A stretch of 64,000 nucleotides of DNA from NCBI GenBank assembly GCA_016648135.1, contig JADDOH010004038.1:1-64000 (forward strand). The letters run 5' to 3'. A program made the translations under genes and the position numbers. The notes beneath the pieces are model-generated. The model did no database searches. It had not been told where the DNA came from and was given only the letters and a program-made list of their open reading frames with translations. This DNA comes from Agrypnia vestita. Its lineage: Eukaryota; Arthropoda; Insecta; Trichoptera; Phryganeidae. This document shows, one piece after another, positions 45,301 to 57,199 of the stretch (the first letter of the stretch is position 1; the number at the start of each line of letters is the position of its first letter).

Positions 45301-48300
45301 GCATATTTCAAGAAATCATTTCGATACTGCAATATTTATTATGCCATACAAAGATTGCGAATCAGATATTGATATTCTTGCTGTTCTCACTTGCGAAAAA
45401 ACCTACATATTTATTTAATTTTGTCAAATTTTTATAATAGTTTGAATTATGTGAACAAAAATGTACTGATTTATGGGGTAAGGGGCCAAAAATTATTTCA
45501 AATTGCAAATTACCAGGGTTTTCGAATTATCCAGGTTAATCTATGTACTATGAAATTAACATTCTGGGATTTGTGGATTTGAAAATTTTCGAATTTTGGC
45601 AAATTTCTAATTATTCTGGTTTGAATTAACGGAGTTTTACTATTTATATTTATATTTATAGTAAAGTAAACTATTTATATTTATAGTAAACTAAAACCTA
45701 ATAAACACACTTATGAGTAATTATCAATATAATCCCAAAAATTACCAATCTAAACTTATTACAAAAACTATAGCTATAATTAATATAAATTAACTTTGTT
45801 TAAACCACTTATTTATTGAAAAAAATCAACATGTTTCAAAGCCAACGGCTTCTTCATCAGGAAAACCAATTTTTCCTGATGAAGAAGCCATTGGCTTTGA
45901 AACATGTTGATTTTTTTCAATAAATAAGTGGTTTAAAGAAAGTTAATTTATATTAATTATAATTATGTTACCACAAAATAAATTTGCTACATTTGAAGAA
46001 AAAAACTATAGCTAATAAAAGCGCATCTAAAGACACAAATACCTCTCAAGGTACCTAATACCTCTATGGCCCAAATACAGAGTCAATAATCAAATGATTT
46101 AAAGCGTATTTTAACCTTTAAATCATTAGGTATTGACTCTGTATTCGGGCCTATATGTTTTTAAAACACTAAATAACCAATATTGGAAGGAACTGATGTA
46201 AAAATTTTTGGGATATAAACCAAGAGACAAGAACGCAAAGCAGTCTCTATAAAAAATGGTTAGAAAAATGTTTGTCGAGGCGTTTCTAAATCGCGGCGGA
46301 CGAAATACCTGTATTTTTATGATCGCTATTGTTTGTCACCGTGTACGGGATACATGTTAGTGAAATTTGTATCTACCATCACATTATTATAAATCAAAAT
46401 ATGTAATGACATGAGGGCTCATTTTCAGAGGATTTTTCTATAAAATTATCACTGCAATGTTACTAAAGATGAGGGCGAGGTCCGAGTAGGGACTGTCAAT
46501 ATTATTATGAAGTCAATTTGATAGTAACACAGTATTAAAAAAAAACCAGCTAATTTAAATATCACCAACCTGTACGTAAAGAACAGAGTGGGGGTTTGAG
46601 CATGAATATAATTTGTATTTTTTTTGACAGAATAAATCTGAAAATGCTCCAGAGACTCCATATAACTGGACATCTGCTCTAGAAGACGTTGATGACTCAC
46701 ATTTATATTTCACTCCTGAATCGGGAAATGTTGTGTTTGCGAGTGCCATTGATGGATGGGGATTCGGAGTGTCAAAATTTGCCAAGATTTTTTCAGAAAA
46801 GCTCGGTGAGTCTAATTGCCAACGAATTTTGTCTTTTCAGAAATTTTTTTTATTCCTCAATTATTGTCATACTTTTCAGTTATATTTAATTTATGATTAT
46901 TTGGTTATTCTTATTTGGTTCTGCCAAATGATTCTGGATTGTATTTGGTAGTTAAATTTTTTATTTTTGATTTATTTTTGGTAAAAATATGTAAGCTAAA
47001 ATTCAGAATATCTTGATATATATAATAAATATAAATATAATTAAATCAATGTGATAAAAATAGCTTATTATCTGTGAGTTGAAGCTATTTTTTATATGGT
47101 ATAGAAGCCTTTTTTGTATGTAATGTAACATTTACCAATTCCACTCATGATAGCCTGCCACATCTATCAAATTTTTGGAAGTTGTATATATGTATATTTA
47201 ATTTGCACACCTTGTTTCATATGTGGGTTTTATTTTTACTACCGCCACCTGTGGTCGAAATTTGTCATTCCCATAAACCAGTACAGATGTCACCTTTGGT
47301 AATAAGATATCTCTATTTTTGATTCGAGTTTTTAAAGCAATAATCTTTTTACATATATATGACATTCTTTCGAATTATTAACTAGAATATGCCTGAAAAT
47401 TATTACAATTTTTAATTCCTTTTTATACAACTTCTAAAAATTTGATAGATGTAATAGTCTATCATAAGTGGAATTGGCGAATGTTACATTGCAAGCCAGC
47501 TGTACGATAGGTCGTAAGCCATGTGAACACGCAAAAAGACTTCCATACAAACTTTCCCATATAAGAAATAGATTCATCCATATGAGACATTTTTTTATTT
47601 TTTTTATTTTATTTTGTTTTGCTAAACATTCAGTACAATGTAATTAAAAAATTATATAATATTGAAAAAATATTCATTTAGCATGACCAGTGAAGTTTCC
47701 TCGAAGCTGGTAAAAAAAACTGAAGTAAAAAAATTATAAAGACTATGTGATAAAAGTTAAAATTATGATAATCATTTCAAAGATTTTAATTATGACAATG
47801 CATAAAGTGGGAAGGGTGGGAAGAGGAAGGGAATGGGATTCAAAAAGAAGTATTAAATTTATTTCAATAATCATAAATGGTATTACCAGTTTCATTTTAA
47901 ATAAAAGCAAATTGTTAATAAAAATGTCTAGGTTATTTGTAGAATTTAACAGATTGTATTTTGAAGTGGGATGAGTTACAAAACAGTTTTTTTAGTTAGT
48001 TAGTTAGTTAGTCCTGCCAAAGTTTGTATATTTATCATATATATATACTATATATATTATATATATATAGATATAAGATACATATAATATATACTATATA
48101 AATACATATAAATATCTATAATATATCTTGATTAAGTTAGAACTCGGTTATAACGAGCTCGGGTATAAGGAGATCCCGGCTATAATGAGAAAAACTGTGA
48201 ATTCATGTTGATTTGCGCATATTCCCATACAATCGGTCTCGGCTATAAGGAGCGCGATTCCCGGATATACGGAGCAAAGTTTAGAAACTCTGCAAACATA

Positions 48301-51300
48301 TTTGCTTGGGTTACAGAAAAAAAGACAAATACGTACTCGTAACAATGATTTGCAACAATGAAAATTTTTCACTTTGCTTTTATTTGCAACAATGAAAATT
48401 TTTCACTTTGCTTTTAAAGCGGCTCGCACTTAATTAGGGTTCATTTTATGGTGTACACAAACTTGTGTCCGACAAACCCATGGGCGCAGGCAAGCAATAG
48501 TTTACTGAAGGTCGAGAATACTGGTCATTTAACCCCGATTATTGGGGATTTCCAAAATGTTTATGGCGATAGTTTATTTTATGCAGTTAACTGTATTAGA
48601 GCATTTAAAAGACTAATCAGTTACACGCGAATTGTTCTATCGGAAACATGTTCACTAACAAACGAAAGTGTCTCTACGTTCGGAAAAAGTCAAAATTATC
48701 GGCGTTAAAAAGTCTGTAAAATTTTTTCACAATCGTCTTCTACAGTTTCATCGCTCTGGAAAGATAAGGATGTTTATTCAGCTGCTCTTGAAAATAACAT
48801 CACACAATCAAAAAAATTTGTGAGAAAAGTGTATCCCGGATATAAGGAGCCCCGGCTATAAGGAGTAAATTAAGTTGGTCCCGTCGCGTTCCTTATAACC
48901 GAGTTCGACTGTATTTATTTATTTATTTTGACCGCAATATTTATTTATTAGTCTATATCCAAATAATATTGTTAAAGAAATCTTTCCATTTTTAAGGTGT
49001 TAAAGAAGAACTGCTTCAGAAAGTCATATGGGGAGATTTTTATTTAGATCCCAAGTCCAAACGATTTATGAAGGGAGCTCAAGAAAAAGCAAAGAAACCT
49101 GTATTCGTACAATTGGTTCTCGAAAATATATGGTCATTGTATGACACCATATTCGTTAGAAGAGAGAAGGAGAAAGTAGAAATAATGACCAAAAAGTTGG
49201 GCATTACTTTATCAGTTAGAGATTTGAAACATAGAGATTCTAAAGTTCTACTCCAGTCCGTTATGTCTCAATGGCTTCCATTGGCTGATGCTGTTTTGGA
49301 TATGGTTTGCTACAAGTTGCCGTCACCTAAACAAATTACTGAAGAAAAGGTGGAAAAGCTCATGTGTTTACAAAATAAACGCTTCGATTCTTTGCTTCCA
49401 GAAACACAAAAATTGAAAAATGATTTTTTGGCCTGTGACAGTTCAGACTCCCGACCTGTTATCGTTTATATTTCCAAAATGTTCCCCGTTGATAGGAAAA
49501 TTATGCCCGAAAACAAACCTAAACCGCTGACGTCTGAAGAAATAGCCCATCGAAGAGAGATTGCTAGACAAAGACATATAGAAAGACAAATTCAAATAAA
49601 TGCTCCTGAGTACACTACCTTAGATGAATCTTCAATTTTAATACCTGATAAGAAGATTGAAGAAGATGTCACTGAATTAGACGATGATGTTTTCGTTGGG
49701 TTTGCGAGAATATTCAGTGGTACTCTAAAAAAAGGATGCAGATTGTATGTTTTGGGGCCGAAGCATGATCCGAAAACATATTTAGGCAATTTGAATGAGC
49801 CGGACATTGACTCAAGTTTGACCCTGAAAGATTTAAAGAGTAATCAGCATGTAACGAGCGTTGAGTAAGTATGAATGACTTTCTTTAAATATCTCTCTCC
49901 CATATGTCTTCATTCGTGGTTGATCTGTAGTGTTCGCTCAGCTTTAAAACCAACTCATCAACAGGCTAACTGTAGGCTTCCTGGAGGGTGTTGCTAAGGT
50001 CTATTTGATTAGGGATCTGCTGAGAAATCTCTTAACTCTGCAGTGAACTATCAGCTGTCGACTTTGTTTCTCTCATAACATGACTGAAGTAACTAAGGGT
50101 GTGTAGCCTATTGAGGAATGTTTTATTCTCAGCTTTTGTATTATAGAAGCATTAGTTCTGTGGACTGTCAGCATACAATGCCAGAACCATATGTCCAAAG
50201 TATCTATCTTTTTGCGCTTCTGTTTCTTCAGTATTTACGCCTTGGCAAAAAAGTGAAAGACTTGTGTTTTGACCATTTTAATTTTAAACGTAAAATCTAA
50301 AATATTTGTAACATTACCAAAACCTAGCCGCACTTATGACATTATACTTACATGCCATCGTATTGGCAGAGAAGATAGAATACCGCACATGACTCTTACC
50401 TCTTTTATTTTGTTAGTATTGCTGCATGTTCTAACAAATTCATTCAAGCATTGACGCATCAATATTCTTACTATTTTTCAAGTAAGCTAAATGCTTGTTC
50501 TATGAAAATAGGATTGACTTGCTCTCCTGGAATGAGGCTCAAATCAAGTACCACTGGATCATTAGGATAAATTTACTTGGATAGTCTTCACCATTAGCCC
50601 AACAAGCTACTCTAAATATTGATGTGACATATATTTCAGTGCATGTAAATAAAATTAATTCAGTTTTATTTATTTTCAGAATTAATCAGTTATATCTACT
50701 TATGGGCCGCGAATTAGAAGAGTTGGAGGAGGTCCCAGCAGGAAATATTTTAGGTATGCATAGTAGTCTGACAGATACTGGAAATGCTAACTAATTACTG
50801 TGTTCATTTTTGATTTTAAATGATTCACCAGTATTTAGATTACAACCATTAAGTAAATCTTTTCAATTTTGTGTTTTTTTTTAATTTTTAGGCATTGGTG
50901 GTTTGGATGAGCATGTTCTGAAAACGGCTACTTTGAGTACATCCCTGTACTGCCCGTCTTTTACTGAAATGCAAATGTTTGCTGTCCCAATCGTCAGGGT
51001 CGCTGTTGAAACTCAGCATCATTCTGATATGCCAAAACTTATTAAAGGTATTCAATTTATCATCATTGTGTTAAAAATTGTTTTTATTTAAACTTTAAAA
51101 TGTCTTAAAAGAAGTGAAGATGATTTGTATTTCTTTGCCTCCAGGTAGTCAACTACATCTATTTCTATTTTCATGACCATGTCGCTGCTGCATGCACTAT
51201 ATTACAAATTTAACACATGTTTGGTATTATCCTGTAATAAAACACAATAATTTCGTTGTCTGTCCGTTCATCTGTCTGTCTGTCCCCGTAACTTCATGTA

Positions 51301-54300
51301 ACGTCTGTAATTTTGTTACAATTCACGGCTAAAAATGAAATTAAACGGGCGGAGATGACGCTAGAACTCCGGGCCAGCAAACCTGAACCAGCCGCTCAAC
51401 GCATGATGCTGTGGCCGCCTCTCCGTGGAGCGTAAAAATATGCTATAAATATATACTAGGGCTTAACAAGCACGCGTACCAATGTTCCATCATTTTTTAC
51501 AGGTTTCAGCTAGTTTTATTTATAAAAGTTTAACAATTATTGTGAAATATGTAATTCTTTAAAGTTTTCGGATTTATTATAAGAGCGTAGTGAAAATATA
51601 AAAAGAAAATGTTTGCCACAAGGCATCCAAATTTTGAAGTACTTACCACACATTGTGCAGCATAAGAAATGGGCATAATTTGAATTATAAATCTCCATAC
51701 TTTTTTTAATTACAGGTTTGAAACTATTAAATCAAGCAGATGCGTGTGTACAAGTTTTAATCCAAGAAACAGGAGAGCATGTTCTATTGACAGCAGGAGA
51801 GGTGCACTTGGAGAGATGTTTGGAAGATTTAAGGTATCTACATATTTTTAAAATTAAAAAAATATATTTATTATGTATATTTTTAAAGACTTGTGATAAA
51901 TACAAAATACAGTAGAACCTCATTAATTCAAAATTAAGAGACCCAAAAAAACCTTTTGAATTAACCCCATCAATTCGAAATTTAAGGTATAAAATTTAAA
52001 ATCGCGATGTGATTGCGAAATTCGCAAAAAATCATAAATGTTATGAAAAAAGCCATTAATTTTGTGAAAAATGTTTGTATTTTAGCATATTTCAAGAAAT
52101 CATTTCGAAGATACAATATTTATTATGCTTATACAAAGCTCTCAACATTTCTATTAATAAAGTATCGATATTGACATATTTGTTTTCACTCGCAACAAAA
52201 GTCAAAATAATTTTTTCAAGTTTCGTTAAATTTCAAAAAATTGCGAATTATATGACATAATTAATATACAGGGTTATTTGGAAAACAACAATAACCTCGC
52301 AGGATTATTATTAATATTATTCTTTGTAAAACGTTGGACATTATTACGTAACTTATATCGATTACAAAAAATTCATTAGTTTCAATACAAGTTAAATGAA
52401 ATGATAAAAACTGTGAAAATTTTTCAATTGGAATGTTTTCCAATTAGAATTCGAAGGTTTTTATTATTTTATTTGACTTGCAGCAAAGGGAATGAATTTT
52501 TCATATTCTATATAAGTTACTGTAGTAATGGTCTAACATTTCACAAAAAATAAGTTAGAAATATTGAAAAAAAAATGCAAATTTTGATTTCGCAAATCTC
52601 CTATTGATGTTAGGTCAAAATAGCTTCAACATTTTCGACTCATAATGAAGGCAGGAATATAGTCCTGCGAGGTTATTAATGTTTTCGATATAACCCTGTA
52701 TATATTATTGATTTGTGGAACTAGGGGCTATAAAGTATTTGGAATTACGAATTACCAGGGTTTTCGGATTATGGGGGTTAATCAACTATAAAATTAATAT
52801 TTTGGATTTAGAATTATCGGGGCTCGAATAAACAGGGTTTTTTATTTTTCCATGTGTTTTCACCCTCTATTGCTGATTTGGTTTTTGGATCCCTTTGTAG
52901 GGTATATCGTCAGGGCGTATGTCATTGATGATGGATCCATTAATAAATAAATTTGTAACTTTGCACAGCAGAAAACACAGTTGAATAGCCCACAAAACTC
53001 AACACAAAATATTCTGTTGTGACTTTTTAAATTTGTTAGTTTGCAATAAAAATCTTTTTTTTACAGTACACGGTATGCAAAAATTCCTATCACAGTGTCT
53101 GATCCAATTGTACCTTTCAAAGAGACAATTGTCGAACCACCAAAAACTGATATGGTCAATGAAGAGATTGACATTCAAAATGTCACTGCGGTCCAACATG
53201 AAATCAATGAAAAACATGAAAAAGAAAAAATCATCACCATGCAAACTCCAAATAAACAGTGCACCATAAAGATTAGGGCTATACCACTTCCAAAAGATGT
53301 GACAAATCTGTTAGAAAAGAATTCGGATATCTTGAAAATTTTGGAATCAAAATCAAATTACTTCTTCAAACCCATTAATGATTCACAATCAAAAGTAGAA
53401 CTGGAAAACCATTTTGTAAAATTTAACATTCATGAAGAAAATACAGTTATCGAAGCTCACGATAAGCCTACCCTTACGCACATTGACATTTTAACAGACA
53501 GATCATTAAAAGCTATTGAAATTTTTAAAAATGATTTGAAAAAGGCGTTTGATGCTGCTGGTCCGGAGTGGGTAAACGCTGTTGATGATATTTGGTCGGC
53601 CGGTCCCAGGAAATGTGGCCCCAATCTTTTATTAAATCGTATCACTGATTATAAGAAATCTCTCTTTGATTTTCAAACAAAGACAGATAATGCAAAAGAT
53701 TTAAGAGATGATTATACAAGTAGTTTTATGAATGGCTTTCAACTGGCTACTCTGGCTGGACCCTTGTGTGAGGAACCCATGATGGGAGTGGCATTTGCTG
53801 TTGAGGAATGGATTTTTTTGAAGGATGTTCAGGAAGATTCGGTTGTATCAAGTCAACCATATGGACCAATATCAGGTTTGTTATTTTTTTCTCACTGTTA
53901 ACTAATTTGTCATACTGAATATGGTTCAATCTCTATCGAATATATATTATATGCATCTATTGATCAACGAACTATGTAAAGTATGTCTTTTGATCACTTT
54001 GATGTCTAACCTATGTCTAACTATTTATGGCATTTAAAAATTGTGGGCACTTATTTAATTTGCAATGTCTGAGCACTGATAGGGAATAGTACAAAAGGTA
54101 AATGTAAAATATAGTTTTAAGAATAAATTAGTTATTTAAATGTATTCATTAGCATAAAGCATTAATCCGAGAATCAACTTTAATCAATATTTTCCTATTT
54201 CGCCTATTTTGAGCTTGCGAAGCCCGAAGAATGGTATGATTCTTGTTGAGAAAATGTAAAAAAGTGTACAAGTTATTTTGATATGAAATGTACATTACAG

Positions 54301-54414
54301 GTCAAATTATGTCAGCTGTGAAAGAGGGATGTCGTAAAGCTTTTCAAGCTCAACCGCAACGGTTAATGGCTGCCATGTATTCCTGTCAGATCAACGCTAA
54401 AGCACAAGTCTTAG
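42314..54414 (+). CDS. EFL1: Elongation factor-like GTPase 1 (EFL1/Ria1), nine exons, 3' end missing
   Basis: EFL1 is an EF-2-like cytoplasmic GTPase that, with SBDS, evicts eIF6 from new 60S subunits. Exons: 42314-42661, 44723-44956, 46631-46805, 48997-49864, 50680-50753, 50892-51047, 51716-51833, 53067-53875, 54301-54414. Every junction has GT..AG and the frame is kept, giving 965 residues. GTPase motifs: AHVDHGKTT (26-34), RGIT (66-69), DSPGH (92-96), NKID (146-149). Domain II starts in exon 4 ([18 protein letters not shown]). Exon 7 has the EF-2-like [14 protein letters not shown], and exons 8-9 domain IV ([13 protein letters not shown], then [14 protein letters not shown]). A GTAAGT donor follows exon 9, but the last ~150 residues normal for the family are not found up to 64000. 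Introns are full of DNA transposons. Confidence 0.93.
42747..43522. mobile_element. hAT-type nonautonomous element in EFL1 intron 1
   Basis: Ends CAGTGGCGTGCAGCG and CACTGCACGCCACTG. The 8-bp flanks GTATCCGC (42739-42746) and GTATCCAT (43523-43530) match at six of eight positions. Interior shared with 20690-22678. Confidence 0.85.
44481..44626. mobile_element. Harbinger-like MITE, copy 2
   Basis: Ends GGGCCGGTTATTTCAAGTTG and CATGAAACAACTGGGCC, TAA on both sides (44478-44480, 44627-44629). It lies in EFL1 intron 1. Confidence 0.85.
45209..45640. mobile_element. Tigger/pogo-like MITE in EFL1 intron 2
   Basis: AGAACCCTGTTAATTCAAAA at the left and GAATTAACGGAGTTTTACT at the right are inverted; TA stands at both edges. 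Same type as 51910-52843. Confidence 0.6.
45776..45965. repeat. 190-bp near-perfect palindrome with two hammerhead-like cores
   Basis: Arms of about 93 bp mirror each other around CCAAT near 45868. Each arm carries CTGATGA, a 5-bp stem AAGCC/GGCTT (mismatched in one arm) and GAAACATGTTGAT, followed by TTCAATAAATAAGTGGTTT. On the plus strand CTGATGA is 45876-45882 and GAAAC 45899-45903. It looks like two Penelope-like ends joined head to head. Confidence 0.7.
46068..46151. mobile_element. 84-bp palindromic MITE
   Basis: GGCCCAAATACAGAGTCAAT is mirrored by ATTGACTCTGTATTCGGGCC. Lies in EFL1 intron 2. Confidence 0.7.
47119..47494. mobile_element. Palindromic MITE in EFL1 intron 3
   Basis: AATGTAACATTTACCAATTC..CTCATGATAG on the left and CTATCATAAGTGGAATTGGC..TGTTACATT on the right are inverted ends; internal ATCTATCAAATTTTTGGAAG pairs with CTAAAAATTTGATAGAT. 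Confidence 0.75.
48135..48911. mobile_element. Tigger/pogo-like element in EFL1 intron 3
   Basis: The left end AGAACTCGGTTATAACGAG and the right end CCTTATAACCGAGTTCGACTG are inverted, with TA on the right (48912). The CGGTTATAA-type end is typical of Tigger/pogo. A 34-bp unit (TTTGCAACAATGAAAATTTT...) is tandemly duplicated at 48350-48417. No intact transposase. Confidence 0.7.
50447..50640 (-). repeat. tRNA-derived SINE, copy 3 (degenerate)
   Basis: Minus strand: AGTAGCTTGTTGGGC at the start, CAAGTCAATCCTATTTTCAT, tail AATATTGATGCGTC. An insertion splits the B-box region. In EFL1 intron 4. Confidence 0.6.
51250..51510. mobile_element. Helitron-like or dispersed repeat, copy 1
   Basis: TTGTCTGTCCGT..CTGTCTGTC at the start, CCGCCTCTCCGTGGA and ATATATACTAGGGCTTA inside, and a CAGCTAG end match 59916-60095. 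The CTAG end hints at Helitron, but no clear terminal hairpin was confirmed. Confidence 0.5.
51910..52843. mobile_element. Tigger/pogo-like MITE in EFL1 intron 7, with nested MITE
   Basis: It begins CAGTAGAACCTCATTAATTC next to TA (51908-51909). It ends with an inverted TTCGAATAA-like stretch near 52830. Its interior AATCGCGATGTGATTGCGAA matches 45209-45640. The element at 52269-52698 is inserted in it. Confidence 0.65.
52269..52698. mobile_element. CAGGGTT-ended palindromic MITE (nested)
   Basis: CAGGGTTAT..AATAACCTCGCAGG and CCTGCGAGGTTATTAA..ATAACCCTG are inverted ends. The right half matches 5100-5310. Confidence 0.7.
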
Positions 54415-57199
54415 GTAAGTGTTTTTCTTTTCTCTCTTTCCAGGCATTGGCAGAATGTTTTGCTTATAGATTTTTTGTTCCTATTCGTGTTTTATGCATA
54501 TTGCTCCAATAATAATTGTATGTCAAATTAGATAGGATAGTAACCATCTCTATGGTTCATGCAGAAATTTTTGCGATTGGCACCAAATCTATGGTTGTCA
54601 AAAAGTATCAGTTCCTCTATTTCCTTTCCAGACTTGTAAAAATTGTTTTTTTGTGATAGCAGGATAAATAAAACAAAATAATGGTTATTAAAAAAATCTT
54701 ATATATTATTACTAATGCATATAAATATTTATGATTATAATAATTTAAATATACTTTTAAATGGTTAACTATTATTTACATCACAACATTACTGAATTAT
54801 GATTAAGTAGTGCTTATCAACTATAATATTCTATTTAGTAATTTTAAATATAATTACGCCTACAACTATCAACTAAATTAAATACTTAATACAAATGTAT
54901 TTATGAATGTGTAGATATATATTGAAAGCATGCCCCAGAACAGGTTTCACCTAGTGAAGCGTTATAAGCTAAATTTTAAAAAGTGTAGGTAATTGTGATA
55001 ATATTTTAATAAATGAAATAAAAAAATGTGTTTATAGTTTATGATTGAATTGATTGTGTTATTGGCTGTAAAGCTACCAGCACCTAGTAACAGTTTTTCC
55101 CTCTCAAGAATACCATATTGCTTTTTATTGATTTTTTTCTATAAATCTTGACTGACCATTTTGTAAGTACATGTTTCTTAAGAGCACTGTTCTTCACTGA
55201 TTTGTATTAAATATATTGTGCATATATAGCTTTTCTAGATAATACAAAAAAAATATACATATATTCAATATTTAACATATCATTATCAATGAAAAATGAA
55301 AGATATCCAAGTGACTTGCTAAATCTTTCGCTCAAATAAATTAATAAAAGTAAGTATTAAAAAAATATATTTTCCACAATGATAATTATGCTTACAGTAT
55401 CAAATAAATAATTTGTTAAAATAAATAATAAATTTTTCATTTTTCATCTTTTAAATATTTCAGTTAGAGACAATATATTTTTAAAGTCACATTTACTAAT
55501 ATGTTTATATATTTTCCCAGTATTGTTTCTAATCATTAAATTAAATTAATATTTTTAACATCTAAAGTATTTGTATTAATAAAATACATATAACATTTTT
55601 ATTATTAGTGGTTAGCTAACGCTTTTAAAGCATTCTACGTAAGCAAATAAATAATATATGCGTTCATGTTTATGCAATACAACAGATTAAATATAGTTAA
55701 AATTATTCTGCGCATATGTTTTATATAAATATTTTTATCGCATGTTAGCGTATCCCATTTTATAGAAAAAACAAAAAATAAGATCCCTTTACCTAACCGG
55801 TGTGAGCCTCACATTTTTGGTGAATACTCAAAGCCTGCATTTATGGCATTCAAAATTTTCTATACCCATGCACCTTTTGCTTCATCTCACATAATTCTGA
55901 GGTTGACCCAAAAAAATTATTTAAGACTTAAGTTTTCCTCGCCATTTTTCTTGAATGACAATGAATAATGTGTACGATAATAATGAATAAATCAGTCTAC
56001 ACAAATCTTAAATGTATTTTCACCTATTTCATAATTAATAACTAATGATGTGTTTAAATATCTGTAAACAGATCAAATACATACTCATAAACAACATCAA
56101 ATTGAAAAAAATAGTTTTCAGATTTTGATTGACACTGCAAATTTCAATTGCTGTAAGGGTCAATACAAAATGAACATATAGGAATGCATGGACAAAATCA
56201 GTTTTTTTCTCTCTCTTTCATGTCTTGCAAAAACATCATCGTCATCATCAAATGTTGATTACCATCCATATATTCAGTACATTTATACTTCCTGGCATGT
56301 AAAGAATGTAATTCATTATATCAAATATCAAAAGAATGACGCATGTTATATACATATTTCTTAGAAGCAATGCTATGATGGTATAGTGAATGATTTAATT
56401 CTGAATGTACCAACATAACAGTGATTGTCGATGTTTTGAAATATATTCGATATTTGGTATGTCTATCGTGATTTTCTACCAATCACGATAGACATGTACC
56501 AAATATCAAATATGTTTCATTGTGTCTATTAAAAAGTGAGTGATTTCTTATTAGCTGTAAACTGTTATATAACTCATGCAACCAACATCTTGAGAGTATC
56601 TAATAACAGATTCAAATTCAATTAAGTTATTTAATACATGTAAAATGCTTTAGTTTAGTAATTCTCTTAATAGTAAAAAATCCATTCTCTGATTGTGTAA
56701 AGATTTGTCGTGTAAAGTAGCAAAATATTCACTAAAAGTGCTTACAAAAAAATATCTGGCCAATAGTAAGTAAATAAAAAGGTAAATAAAAGGTAAGTAA
56801 ATAAATAAAAATGAATTTTTGCAAACTCGTTCTGAACGTCCAGTAGAAAAATTCCCTTGTAGCAATTGAAACTTATACTTTTCATGTTATTTAATAGTAT
56901 GTATCAGTAAAAATGTTTATTTTTTTAAACAAATCTTTCTAGCATGTACCCTAAACTTTTGACAAGGTGCACGGTCTGAAATATTTTATTTTATTGTTAA
57001 TGCAGTAGCCACGATTTATCAAATAAATGCTAAGATAAATGCAATCACTAATTATTTTTATCTCATGATCATAATTTTTTTGTTGAAAATGTTCTCCTTT
57101 AGGTATTAAATACGTGGAAAAATCACATTTTCTTTTGTTTCGCTGTTTTTAGCGCACAATGTGCATCTGAATAATTTTAATATTGTAATATTGATAGTA
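54415..57199. other. Region after EFL1 exon 9, AT-rich, no coding seen
   Basis: I searched by eye for the EFL1 C-terminus (normally GRMYAVLGRR.. and a W-V-P-T-T-E-E-E-like segment) and saw none. 56439-56520 is a strong hairpin. The right end should hold the 3' UTR of the minus-strand gene at 57200. Confidence 0.5.
56439..56520. repeat. Long near-perfect hairpin
   Basis: GATATTTGGTATGTCTATCG..GATT and its reverse complement AATC..CGATAGACATGTACCAAATATC enclose a 7-base loop. With outer GAAATATATTC / ATATGTTTC the stem reaches about 36 bp. It could be a tiny MITE or a hairpin small-RNA precursor. Confidence 0.6.

Noticed and set aside
48448..48708. 86-residue ORF in the Tigger-like element
   Set aside because: No similarity to a pogo/Tigger transposase was recognised; probably chance.
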